Part shown: in pieces, positions 27,090 to 35,082 of the stretch
Position numbering within the stretch: position 1 is the first letter of the stretch
How the letters are laid out: each line of letters begins with the position of its first letter
Assembly: GCA_905479195.1 (NCBI GenBank)
Contig: CAJQLO010000001.1
Location: forward strand, 148,340-212,339
Reading direction: 5' to 3'
Length of the DNA: 64,000 nt
Origin: an uncultured Gammaproteobacteria bacterium
Lineage (GTDB): Bacteria > Pseudomonadota > Gammaproteobacteria > GCA-002705445 > GCA-002716945
The notes under the pieces: generated by a model
Database searches by the model: none
Told to the model about the DNA's origin: nothing
What the model saw: the letters and a program-made list of their open reading frames with translations, nothing else
Program-made: the position numbers and the translations under genes

Positions 27090-27797
27090 ACATTGTATAA
27101 ATGACCATAGTCCTAATGGATAAATAGGCATACTAAACTCATGAAGCGATATGTCCTTAAAACCAATTTTATCTAACTTCTTTTTTGTGGGTATTATTAT
27201 TTTTTTTTCATCAAGATATGGTGATCCACTTTGCTGAATTAATTGACCATTACTTTTCAGGTTACTAAAAATATTTTTATAAAATTTTTCAGAGTATAGT
27301 TTTTTTGCTATTAAATTTGGATCTGTACAATCAATGATAATTACATCAAATCTTAAGGCATTATTATTTTTAATCCACTCATATCCATCTTCTATTAGGA
27401 CACTAACTTTATTTTTAGATTTTTTATTTAATTTAAAAAATGATGGAAAGAATTCTCGAGATATATTAATGACTTGATTATCAATTTCTACTAAATTTAT
27501 ACTATTTATATTAAGTTTTTCAAATAACCCTCTAACTAAACCAAAGTCTCCCCCGCCTATAACTAATATATCAATGCTCTTGGATTTTTTGCTAATTAAG
27601 GAGATACATTTATTATGATATTGGTCATTACCTTTTTCCGTTAACATAAAACAATCATCTAACATTAAAATATTGCCATATTTTTTAGATTTGTATACTT
27701 TTATATTTTGAAACTTTGATTTAGCTTTGTATAACAATTCTTCGCATTCTATGCCAAATTGTGTTCCTGATTCTTTATTATATTCTTTTACTAACAT
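27075..27797 (-). CDS. speE: Spermidine synthase-like aminopropyltransferase (atypical)
   Basis: Expected to transfer an aminopropyl group from decarboxylated SAM to putrescine. The 240 residues show the spermidine-synthase fold: QYHNK near 59-63, GGGDFG at 81-86, VEIDNQVI near 103 and the catalytic IIDCTDP near 134. Several consensus positions differ: YHE is YHN, GGGDGG is GGGDFG, and the usual DPxGPA continues as DPNLIA. The product is also short. It diverges from speD across 82 bp. I infer a polyamine enzyme, but its exact acceptor is uncertain. Confidence 0.8.
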   Translation of the reverse strand: MLVKEYNKESGTQFGIECEELLYKAKSKFQNIKVYKSKKYGNILMLDDCFMLTEKGNDQYHNKCISLISKKSKSIDILVIGGGDFGLVRGLFEKLNINSINLVEIDNQVINISREFFPSFFKLNKKSKNKVSVLIEDGYEWIKNNNALRFDVIIIDCTDPNLIAKKLYSEKFYKNIFSNLKSNGQLIQQSGSPYLDEKKIIIPTKKKLDKIGFKDISLHEFSMPIYPLGLWSFIQCKKAQ

Positions 27798-27879
27798 TAT
27801 TCTTTATATATAATCATCACTACTTTAGAGTTTTGTCATTTGCGATTATACTCTGATATTAATATTATTTATATAAGGA

Positions 27880-28272
27880 ATGGTAACGATGGCCGTAGAT
27901 CATAAACATCTTTTAATCAGAGCTGAGGTAGCTAATTGTCCAATGCGAGATAACCTTGGATATGTGTTAGATTGGATGCAATCCCTCATTACTAAGATTG
28001 ATATGAAACTCATGCAGGGCCCCAATATTTCTTATGTTGATCAAGAAGGTAATAGGGGAATTACATGTATGGCTTTAATTGAAACTAGCCATATTGTGTT
28101 ACATGTCTGGGATGAACAAAAGCCAGGATTATTTCAACTAGACGTCTATAGCTGCAAGCCTTTTGACCTTAATATTGTCATTAAACATTTAAAAGATTCT
28201 TATGATGTAACTAAGTTACAGTATAAATTTTTAGATAGAAAAACCGACCTTATTATGATTGAGGAAAATTAA
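27880..28272 (+). CDS. speD: S-adenosylmethionine decarboxylase-family proenzyme (atypical SpeD)
   Basis: Pyruvoyl enzyme that self-cleaves at a Ser; the classical form decarboxylates SAM for spermidine synthesis. The 130-residue protein has the likely cleavage Ser70 in ETSHIVLH, His75 five residues on, and Cys92 in DVYSC, matching the Ser63/His68/Cys83 pattern of the Thermotoga enzyme with a 2-residue insertion. The residue before the Ser is Thr rather than Glu, and the N-terminal third does not look like classical SpeD. Some SpeD relatives act on arginine or ornithine, so the substrate is open. Divergent speE supports a polyamine role. Confidence 0.78.
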   Translation: MVTMAVDHKHLLIRAEVANCPMRDNLGYVLDWMQSLITKIDMKLMQGPNISYVDQEGNRGITCMALIETSHIVLHVWDEQKPGLFQLDVYSCKPFDLNIVIKHLKDSYDVTKLQYKFLDRKTDLIMIEEN

Positions 28273-28275
28273 TCC

Positions 28276-29118
28276 TTATTTTGATTTTTTTAGTTCTAAA
28301 TTATATTGTATTTTAGCAACAACATAATTAAGCAACAAGCATGTTTTCTTGTATAAATTTGAATTTTTTCTATAGTCTGCTTCTGCTATAAAATCTACTC
28401 TATTTGCTTGAGAAAGTTCTTTACATATAATTACCTGCTCTTTCAATTTCTTCTGATAAACGGCGATGGAATGACCCCCTTCTTTTTTTATCAAAGCCAT
28501 ACTTGGAACATCAGTTAAGCCATCTCCAACATAAATCATATTATCAAATGGAATTGGCCTTTTATCTTCTGACATATGAGTATTAATACTTTCAGATAAC
28601 TTTTCTTTGCCTTTATTAATCCTAAATAAGTATTGAGTTTTTGTGGTATCAGTAACAACAATTTTTGGAAAGACTGCATGTTTATTTTCATTATAAAAAT
28701 ATTCTGAAGCAAAAATTTTTCTTATATACTTTTTAATAGAGACTCCATCTAGTATCTCCATATGGCCAGCAGATATAATATAATGATAAATCTGTATATC
28801 ATTCCCAGATAACTTTTTTACATATTTATTTATATTATCAAACCATTCACTTACTCCTTGATAGTATTTAATATCCTTGCCCATTTTAAAAAATTCATTT
28901 TTAGATATTTTTATGTTTTTCTCTTTTGCTTGGTCTAGCAAATGTCTCATGAAAACCATCATTGTTTCGCCACCAGTTCTTTTTGATTCTTCATTAATAG
29001 AATCCCAAAAACTCTTGGGATTTAAACCTAGCTTTGGAAGCAGGGTATATTCTTGCATAGTTTTCGGAGTAAGTGTTCCATCGAAATCATAAATCATAGC
29101 TATTTTATTCTGCTTCAT
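28276..29118 (-). CDS. HAD-superfamily phosphatase of unknown substrate
   Basis: A 280-residue haloacid-dehalogenase-fold hydrolase with all core motifs: DFDGTLT (11-17, nucleophile and acid Asp), IISAG (motif II Ser), a Lys-containing central region, and YVGDGLTDVPS (motif IV). A long helical cap lies between motifs I and II (about 25-115), giving a phosphoserine-phosphatase-like layout. No close named family is recognised. It overlaps argS by one base on the same strand, so the two are probably cotranscribed, and it converges on speD with 3 nt between stops. Confidence 0.75.
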   Translation of the reverse strand: MKQNKIAMIYDFDGTLTPKTMQEYTLLPKLGLNPKSFWDSINEESKRTGGETMMVFMRHLLDQAKEKNIKISKNEFFKMGKDIKYYQGVSEWFDNINKYVKKLSGNDIQIYHYIISAGHMEILDGVSIKKYIRKIFASEYFYNENKHAVFPKIVVTDTTKTQYLFRINKGKEKLSESINTHMSEDKRPIPFDNMIYVGDGLTDVPSMALIKKEGGHSIAVYQKKLKEQVIICKELSQANRVDFIAEADYRKNSNLYKKTCLLLNYVVAKIQYNLELKKSK

Positions 29119-30818
29119 TACATGTCCTCAGGAGCATTTATATCAAATAAATTTAAACCATTTTTTAAAACTTTCTGTATAGCAATTACTAGTGATACTC
29201 TACTATAGTTAATTTCATCATCTATAATTTTTATATTTGCATAATAGCTATGAAAACTTTGAGATAGTTTGTATAAATAATTAGTAATCATTTGAGGCTG
29301 AAGAGTATCCATTGCTACACTAAAAGTCTCTTCATAGTTATTTAATAATCTTAATAAGTCTTGTTCCTTAGGGTCTATTAATTTTGTATCATCAAAATCT
29401 AGATCCTTTAAATTTACTTTTGATATTATTTTTTCTATTCTAGCATGAGCATATTGAATATAATAAACAGGGTTATCTTTGTCTTTAGATAATGCTGTAT
29501 TAATATCAAAATCTAAATGTTGTTCAATTTTTTTATTAATATAAAAAAAGTTAATTGCATCTGATCCTATCTCATCAACTAATGATTTCAGCGTAATAAA
29601 TTCACCAGACCTAGTAGACATGGACATTTTTTCACCATCTCTATATAAATTTGCAAATTGTATTAAATGAATAGATATTTTATTTGTATCATAACCAATA
29701 CCTTTTAATGCATTAGTTAATCTTGGAACATACCCATGATGATCCGAGCCCCATATATTAATTATATAATCATATTTATCTAGTTTAAGAGAATGGTATG
29801 CTATATCAGTAGCAAAATATGTTAAGGCTCCATTAGCTCTTACAAGAACTCTGTCTTTATCATCTCCGTATTTAGTGGATCTAAACCATACGGCTCCATC
29901 CTTTACATAGGACAAGTCTTTAGATTTTATGTTTTCCAGTATTTGATAAACAAAGTCATCTTTTATTAATTCACTCTCATGAAACCAATTAGAGAATTCT
30001 ACATTTAAATCATCAAGATCTTTTTTGATATAGTCATTAATAATAATATCAATAACTGAGTCACGAAATATAAGATAAGACTTAAAATCTTTTCTAAGTA
30101 TATTCAAAAATGACTCATAGGTATCGTTACTAGATAAAGAATTTTTACATACTAATAGTAAGTCTCTATACTGAGATTTTAATTTATCAGCTACTATTGA
30201 AATATATTTACCTTTATAAATATCTACATCATCAAATGGTTTTTTTAGACCAACTATACTTAATATTACACTTATTGATAGTATATCTATTTGCTTGCCT
30301 ATATTGTTTACATAGTATTCTGTAAATACATCATGACCCTGAATTCGTAAAATATTAGACAAGGTTTTTCCAAAAATTAGTCCTCTGCCATGACCTACAT
30401 GTAAAGGACCTGTTGGATTTGCAGATACAAATTCTATATGTATATTTTTTTTTGTTTTAGTTTTAAATTTTTTAAAAATATCCTTGCTTTGAATTATATC
30501 TGTAACTATAGATGCTCTTTTTGAGTCCTCAATAAAAAAATTTATAAACCCTGGCTTTTTAATTTCAATTTTTTTGATTTGTGGATATTTTTTTCCTGTA
30601 AGGTCTCTCTTTATATGTTCTCCAATATCCATAGGATTCTTTTTCAGGACCTTGCTTAATTTCATAGCAATATTTGAGTAGTAATCTCCATGTAGTTCAT
30701 TAGTCGTTTTTTGAACTTCAATAAAACCTTCTTTTGATATTTCTGTAGGGTTTATGCCTTCATCAAAAGTAGCTTCTAACAAGTAGGCTTCAATAATATT
30801 TTTTATTTCTATGTTCAA
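29118..30818 (-). CDS. argS: Arginyl-tRNA synthetase
   Basis: Class I synthetase charging tRNA-Arg. The 566 residues start with the ArgRS-specific N-terminal domain. They contain the HIGH motif as HVGH (140-143, in SANPTGPLHVGHGRG) and the KMSKS-like loop KMSMSTRSGEF near 395, and end with the anticodon-binding helical domain (YAHARIEKI onward). Length is close to E. coli ArgS (577). It lies between priA (18 nt upstream on the same strand) and the HAD phosphatase; priA-argS adjacency is common in gammaproteobacteria. Confidence 0.97.
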   Translation of the reverse strand: MNIEIKNIIEAYLLEATFDEGINPTEISKEGFIEVQKTTNELHGDYYSNIAMKLSKVLKKNPMDIGEHIKRDLTGKKYPQIKKIEIKKPGFINFFIEDSKRASIVTDIIQSKDIFKKFKTKTKKNIHIEFVSANPTGPLHVGHGRGLIFGKTLSNILRIQGHDVFTEYYVNNIGKQIDILSISVILSIVGLKKPFDDVDIYKGKYISIVADKLKSQYRDLLLVCKNSLSSNDTYESFLNILRKDFKSYLIFRDSVIDIIINDYIKKDLDDLNVEFSNWFHESELIKDDFVYQILENIKSKDLSYVKDGAVWFRSTKYGDDKDRVLVRANGALTYFATDIAYHSLKLDKYDYIINIWGSDHHGYVPRLTNALKGIGYDTNKISIHLIQFANLYRDGEKMSMSTRSGEFITLKSLVDEIGSDAINFFYINKKIEQHLDFDINTALSKDKDNPVYYIQYAHARIEKIISKVNLKDLDFDDTKLIDPKEQDLLRLLNNYEETFSVAMDTLQPQMITNYLYKLSQSFHSYYANIKIIDDEINYSRVSLVIAIQKVLKNGLNLFDINAPEDM

Positions 30819-30836
30819 TTGGATCCTGTTAAATAG

Positions 30837-32999
30837 TTAGTATAAGTCAATAGGATCAATGTCTATCGACCATCTAAGGTTACTTTTTTTCTGCTCTAGT
30901 ATATATTCTCTTATTTCTGATGATTTTTGTAGTAAAAAATTTCTATTATGTGAGTTAATCAGCAATTGATAATAATATCTATTATTTTTCTTTAATATAG
31001 GTGCAGGTGCAGGTCCTAATATATTTACATTAGCATTATTAAAGTAATTTTTAATTTTATTAAGGAATAACAAGCCTTCTCCTTTATTTATAGAAGAAAC
31101 TCTAAATAATGAGAGGTATGAGTGTGGAGGCAGAGATGATTCATCTCTTTCTTTTAATGCTATGTTTGCAAAGTCATTATATCCATTTTCCAATAATTTA
31201 GTCATTATTGGATGGTTTGGTTTACGGGTCTGAATAATTACTTTTCCTTGGGTCGAATGCCTTCCTGACCTTCCTGCAACTTGAATTATCATTTGAGCAA
31301 TTTTTTCTATGCCTCTGAAGTCTAGGCTATATAGGCCGGAATCTATATCAATAATACCTACCAGGGTTAGATTAGGAAAATCATGTCCTTTAACCAACAT
31401 TTGCGTTCCTATTAAGATATCAATATCACCATTTTTAGCTTTTTCTAAAAAACTATTTAATTTGAAAATATTATTGATTGTATCACTATCAATCCTCATT
31501 ATTTTAGATTTAGGAAATAATTCATTAGCTTTTTGTTCAACCCTTTCTGTGCCTACTCCTAGAGGGACAATTTCGCTTTCTGTTTTACATTTGCATACAT
31601 TTTTTAAATCTACTTTTTCCTGTGCACCACAATGGTGGCACCATAATTTTTTTTCATATTCATGAAAGGTCATATGAGTATCACACTTGCTGCATTTTGA
31701 AGTCCATCCACATATATTACATAACAAAGTATGGCTAAAACCTCTTCTCCCAACAAATAATAATATTTGTTTTCCATCATTTAATTCTTTCTTAATTGCT
31801 CGGATAAGAGTTGATGAAAATCCATCTTTTGTAGTGTCTTTCTTTATATCGACTACAGTCACGCTAGGTAATTTAGTATTACGAAACCTATTCTTTAAAA
31901 CGATATGATTATATTTCTTTATTTGAGAATTATGGAAACTCTCAAAAGAAGGCGTTGCACTACCCATCAATATTGGAATATTTGCATTTTTGGCTCTTAC
32001 CAGAGCAATATCTCTGGCATGGTATCTAAATTTTTCAGATTGTTTCAATGAGGCATCATGCTCTTCATCTATCACAATAAGTTTTAGGTTTGCAAATGGA
32101 AGAAATACTGCTGATCTTGTACCTATTAAAACATCAATATTGCTATTACGACAATTATCCCAAGTCTTTAATCTCATAGTTTCAGTTAAAGCAGAATGGT
32201 ATGTAGAAATATCGCAGTCTAAATAATCTTTAAACCTAGATACTGTTTGAGGTGTTAAATTTATTTCAGGTACAATAATTAGAATTTGTCCTTTACCCTC
32301 TAGTATCTCTTTTGCAACTCTAATATATAATTCTGTTTTCCCACTACCAGTTACTCCTTCTATTAAAGTTGGTGTAAATGATGAAATATTTTTAATAATT
32401 TTTTTATAAGCAATTTCTTGCTCATTATTTAACTTAATATCTTTAATTATTTTATTAGACTGAGCTATATAGTCTTTATCAACAAAGCCATTTTCTATTA
32501 AATATTTAATTAGTAATGTTTTCTTAGTTTTACTGGATTTTATGCCATTTTCTAATTTTATCTCTTCATATAATTTTTTTTGAGCATATTTATTTTTAAA
32601 ATAATTGCCAATATTTTTATCAGTGACTATATATTTATACTCCCTATCATCGTGAGGTTTAATTTTATCTCCTAATTTGATCTTTGAGGGAATGCAACTA
32701 AACAAGACCTGTCCAATTGGATGCTGATAATATTTTGCAGCCCATTTTCCGAGTCTAAGAATTTCATTCGTGATTAGAGGCTTTTCATCAATGATTTTAT
32801 TGAAATACTTTAATTTATATTTAAAATTTTCAGTAGAATCTTGTTTTATTGTCCCCAGACATATTCCTACAAGCTTTTTTCTACCAAATGGAACCTCTAC
32901 TCTTGTGCCAGCTCTAATATTACTTACATTTTCAGGTATGAGGTAATTAAATGTTTTATATAGTGGTAAATTTAAAGCAACTTCAATCGTTTTTTTCAT
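30837..32999 (-). CDS. priA: Primosomal replication-restart helicase PriA
   Basis: 3'-5' helicase that reloads the replisome at stalled forks. The 720-residue protein has the N-terminal 3'-DNA-binding domain (VEVPFGRKKLVGI near 33-45), Walker A GVTGSGKT (about 214-221), the DEEH box near 310, the eight-cysteine zinc region (about 424-475) and helicase motifs VGTERVEQ and QVAGRSGR. Length matches E. coli PriA (732). The region directly upstream has three DnaA-box sequences within 75 bp of its start codon, beside a possible promoter (TATAAT on the minus strand at 33005-33010). Confidence 0.96.
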   Translation of the reverse strand: MKKTIEVALNLPLYKTFNYLIPENVSNIRAGTRVEVPFGRKKLVGICLGTIKQDSTENFKYKLKYFNKIIDEKPLITNEILRLGKWAAKYYQHPIGQVLFSCIPSKIKLGDKIKPHDDREYKYIVTDKNIGNYFKNKYAQKKLYEEIKLENGIKSSKTKKTLLIKYLIENGFVDKDYIAQSNKIIKDIKLNNEQEIAYKKIIKNISSFTPTLIEGVTGSGKTELYIRVAKEILEGKGQILIIVPEINLTPQTVSRFKDYLDCDISTYHSALTETMRLKTWDNCRNSNIDVLIGTRSAVFLPFANLKLIVIDEEHDASLKQSEKFRYHARDIALVRAKNANIPILMGSATPSFESFHNSQIKKYNHIVLKNRFRNTKLPSVTVVDIKKDTTKDGFSSTLIRAIKKELNDGKQILLFVGRRGFSHTLLCNICGWTSKCSKCDTHMTFHEYEKKLWCHHCGAQEKVDLKNVCKCKTESEIVPLGVGTERVEQKANELFPKSKIMRIDSDTINNIFKLNSFLEKAKNGDIDILIGTQMLVKGHDFPNLTLVGIIDIDSGLYSLDFRGIEKIAQMIIQVAGRSGRHSTQGKVIIQTRKPNHPIMTKLLENGYNDFANIALKERDESSLPPHSYLSLFRVSSINKGEGLLFLNKIKNYFNNANVNILGPAPAPILKKNNRYYYQLLINSHNRNFLLQKSSEIREYILEQKKSNLRWSIDIDPIDLY

Positions 33000-33039
33000 A
33001 TCCTATTATACATTTAAGGGTTTACTTCTCTTCAATTGT

Positions 33040-33074
33040 TTATCCACAGATTTTGTGAATAACTCTGTGGATAA
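33040..33074. promoter_or_regulatory. Three-box DnaA-binding cluster upstream of priA
   Basis: Three 9-mers within 35 bp: TTATCCACA (33040-33048, +), TTATTCACA (33054-33062, -) and TTATCCACA (33066-33074, -). Two match the strongest E. coli DnaA box exactly. They sit directly upstream of a plausible -35 for priA (TTGAAG on minus, 33030-33035). They may be a replication origin element, a DnaA titration site or a DnaA-regulated promoter. Confidence 0.7.
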
Positions 33075-33298
33075 ATTAAGAAAATATCTCATATAGTACT
33101 TTGCCATTTCATTTTCTTCAAATCGTACACTTTATAATCAATTTAATATATTCATATAAATCAATACTATACATAGATAATAAATCTTTGATTATTATGG
33201 AATCTTTTTAAGATTATGTTTATTGAATTTTTTCCACATTGTGAATAAATGCGTCTTTGTTATAGAAAAATACCTATTTAGTGCAGTAATTTACACTG

Positions 33299-33322
33299 AT
33301 AACCCCGTTAACATTGGGTTAT
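33299..33322. other. Stem-loop in the priA-HNH intergenic region
   Basis: ATAACCC (33299-33305) and GGGTTAT (33316-33322) are perfect inverted 7-mers around a 10-nt loop that includes GTTAAC. A T-rich run (ATTTTTATT) follows on the + strand, so it could act as a weak terminator or as a protein site. There is no gene upstream on + that would need terminating here. Confidence 0.4.
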
Positions 33323-33405
33323 ATTTTTATTCCTATTTTCATGTTCGATATTAGTCCATAACATTTAGGTGTGAATTATGAAATCCTAATATAAGGAGAG
33401 ATAAT

Positions 33406-33441
33406 TTGCCCATGATAAAACATAAAGTAAGCTATAATTGA
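33406..33441 (+). CDS. Possible 11-codon upstream ORF before the HNH gene
   Basis: TTG 33406 through TGA 33439-33441 encodes MPMIKHKVSYN. An unusually good Shine-Dalgarno sequence, AAGGAG (33393-33398), stands 7 nt before the TTG, while the HNH start codon (GTG 33448), 6 nt after the stop, has only AAAAG. The small ORF is in the same frame as the HNH gene, separated by one TGA. It could be a leader peptide with translational coupling, or the remains of a longer N-terminus. Confidence 0.3.
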   Translation: MPMIKHKVSYN

Positions 33442-33447
33442 AAAGTA

Positions 33448-34032
33448 GTGATAAATAATCAACAAATACTTAGACTAAATTCTTCAGGTCATCCAATAGG
33501 CTGGGTTAATTATGAAACTGCTGCACGTTTATATTGTCTAAATCATGTTATATATGAATGTGGCTCATCTACATTGAAGCTAAGAGGTGGATATAGCCGC
33601 TTAACAAAGCAAAGAAGCTTTTTAAATCTTAATTCCATAATATCTACCAAGAATATTAATAAACTTGATTATTCGACCTTTACTCCATCGTTAGTCAATA
33701 CCACTCTCTTTAAGAGAGATGCCCATAGATGCTTATACTGTGGAAATATTTTCCGACATAATGAATTATCTAGAGACCATGTCATTCCGCTAGCCTATGG
33801 TGGCAAAGATATATGGACGAATGTGGTAACAGCATGCAAAAGATGCAATAACCATAAGGGTGCAAAAACGCCTGAAGCCGCGAATATGCTATTACTGGCA
33901 ATCCCTTTTAGACCATCAAGAGTTGAGTATATTATTCTGAGAGGTAGGACTATAATGGCTGATCAGATGGAGTTTTTAATTTCATATATACCCAAATCTA
34001 GCCCAATTTTTCAAAGATACACAAAACCTTAA
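33448..34032 (+). CDS. HNH endonuclease-domain protein
   Basis: A 194-residue protein with a classical zinc-type HNH domain: CLYCG (about 105-109), the SRDHVIPLAYGG core (about 118-129) and CKRCNNHKG (about 140-148). The N-terminal about 80 residues (LRLNSSGHPIGWVNYETAARLY) are shared by a family of chromosomal HNH proteins widespread in proteobacteria and cyanobacteria whose function is not defined. The start is GTG with a weak ribosome site; a TATAAT at 33433-33438 would give a leaderless transcript. hemH follows 20 nt downstream. Confidence 0.82.
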   Translation: MINNQQILRLNSSGHPIGWVNYETAARLYCLNHVIYECGSSTLKLRGGYSRLTKQRSFLNLNSIISTKNINKLDYSTFTPSLVNTTLFKRDAHRCLYCGNIFRHNELSRDHVIPLAYGGKDIWTNVVTACKRCNNHKGAKTPEAANMLLLAIPFRPSRVEYIILRGRTIMADQMEFLISYIPKSSPIFQRYTKP

Positions 34033-34052
34033 CATTGTTCTACAATAGTTAC

Positions 34053-35078
34053 ATGAAATTAGATACTGATGGCCAAATAGTTGTTCTCCTAGTCAATCTT
34101 GGCACTCCTAATCAACCAAAAACAAGAGAGGTTAGAACTTACCTCAGAGAATTCTTATCTGATAAGGATGTTATTAGATTACCTAGAATTTTTTGGTTAC
34201 CTTTGTTGCATCTAATTATTTTAAGGGTGAGACCTAAGAAGAGTGCAGCTTTATACAGGAAAGTCTGGACAGAGTGGGGTTCGCCACTTTTATACAACTC
34301 TTTCCTTCAAGCTGGTAAACTTAGAAAAATATTTGCAAAAAATAAGGAACCTAATTTTATAATCGATGTAGCCATGAGATATGGCAAGCCATCTATAGAA
34401 AGTAAATTAGTCGAATATAATTCTAAAGGATATAAAAAAATATTAATCCTGCCAATGTTCCCGCAATACTCAACTACTACAGCAAAATCCATTGCTAATA
34501 AGTTAGAGTTGATTTTGAAAAAGAATATAGATCTTCGTAAAAATTTAGAAATCTCATTTATAAAAGATTTTCATGATCATGAGATCTATATAAAAGCAGC
34601 CGCTAATCATATTCGTAAGTTTCAAGAAAAACATGGTGTACCTCAAAAATTATTATTGTCATTTCATGGCATACCTAAATCTTATGTTGGTGATGATGAG
34701 CCATATCAAACTCAATGTTTCATTACTGCTGATTTAATTGCAAAAGAACTTAGCTTGAGTAGTGAGATGTATAAGACTGTTTTTCAATCGAGGTTTGGTA
34801 AATCTGAGTGGATTCAGCCTTATCTTGCACAAACACTTGAACAATATCCTCCTGAAGGTATAAAGGATATCCAGGTATTCTGCCCTGGGTTTGTATCTGA
34901 TTGCTTGGAAACAATAGAAGAAATTGGTCAGGAGTCCAGGGAATTATTTATGGATTCAGGTGGTTTGAAATATAATTTCATCCCATGTCTTAATGGAGAT
35001 GAAGGGTTATTGGATACGTTAAAGGAACTAATTATAAATCATAAAGAATATTCAATAAAATATAAAAATTTATTATAA
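34053..35078 (+). CDS. hemH: Ferrochelatase
   Basis: Inserts Fe2+ into protoporphyrin IX, the last step of haem synthesis. The 341-residue product has the N-terminal VVLLVNLGTPNQP, the metal-site His195 in LSFHGIPKSY, the QSRFGKSEW region, and the catalytic Glu in SDCLETIEEI near 289. The ATG at 34053 is preferred because the protein then starts with the family's short N-terminus; an in-frame TTG at 34035 would add six residues. It supplies haem for the c-type cytochromes in this window. It converges on pfp with 4 nt between stops. Confidence 0.95.
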   Translation: MKLDTDGQIVVLLVNLGTPNQPKTREVRTYLREFLSDKDVIRLPRIFWLPLLHLIILRVRPKKSAALYRKVWTEWGSPLLYNSFLQAGKLRKIFAKNKEPNFIIDVAMRYGKPSIESKLVEYNSKGYKKILILPMFPQYSTTTAKSIANKLELILKKNIDLRKNLEISFIKDFHDHEIYIKAAANHIRKFQEKHGVPQKLLLSFHGIPKSYVGDDEPYQTQCFITADLIAKELSLSSEMYKTVFQSRFGKSEWIQPYLAQTLEQYPPEGIKDIQVFCPGFVSDCLETIEEIGQESRELFMDSGGLKYNFIPCLNGDEGLLDTLKELIINHKEYSIKYKNLL

Positions 35079-35082
35079 ATTT

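Larger units (their letters stand above)
33000..33447. other. 448-bp intergenic region with DnaA-box cluster (the longest gene-free gap)
   Basis: Holds perfect DnaA boxes TTATCCACA at 33040-33048 (+) and 33066-33074 (-), the variant TTATTCACA on the minus strand at 33054-33062 and 33240-33248, and a near-box TTTTCCACA at 33230-33238. About 150 bp of very AT-rich sequence lies between. A hairpin follows at 33299-33322 and a small upstream ORF at 33406-33441. No tRNA, no other ORF of substance and no known riboswitch is seen. Confidence 0.8.

Noticed and set aside
33181..33260. Possible dif/XerCD site near TTATGTTTATT
   Set aside because: The sequence resembles only the XerD arm; the upstream half does not match a XerC arm with 6-bp spacing.
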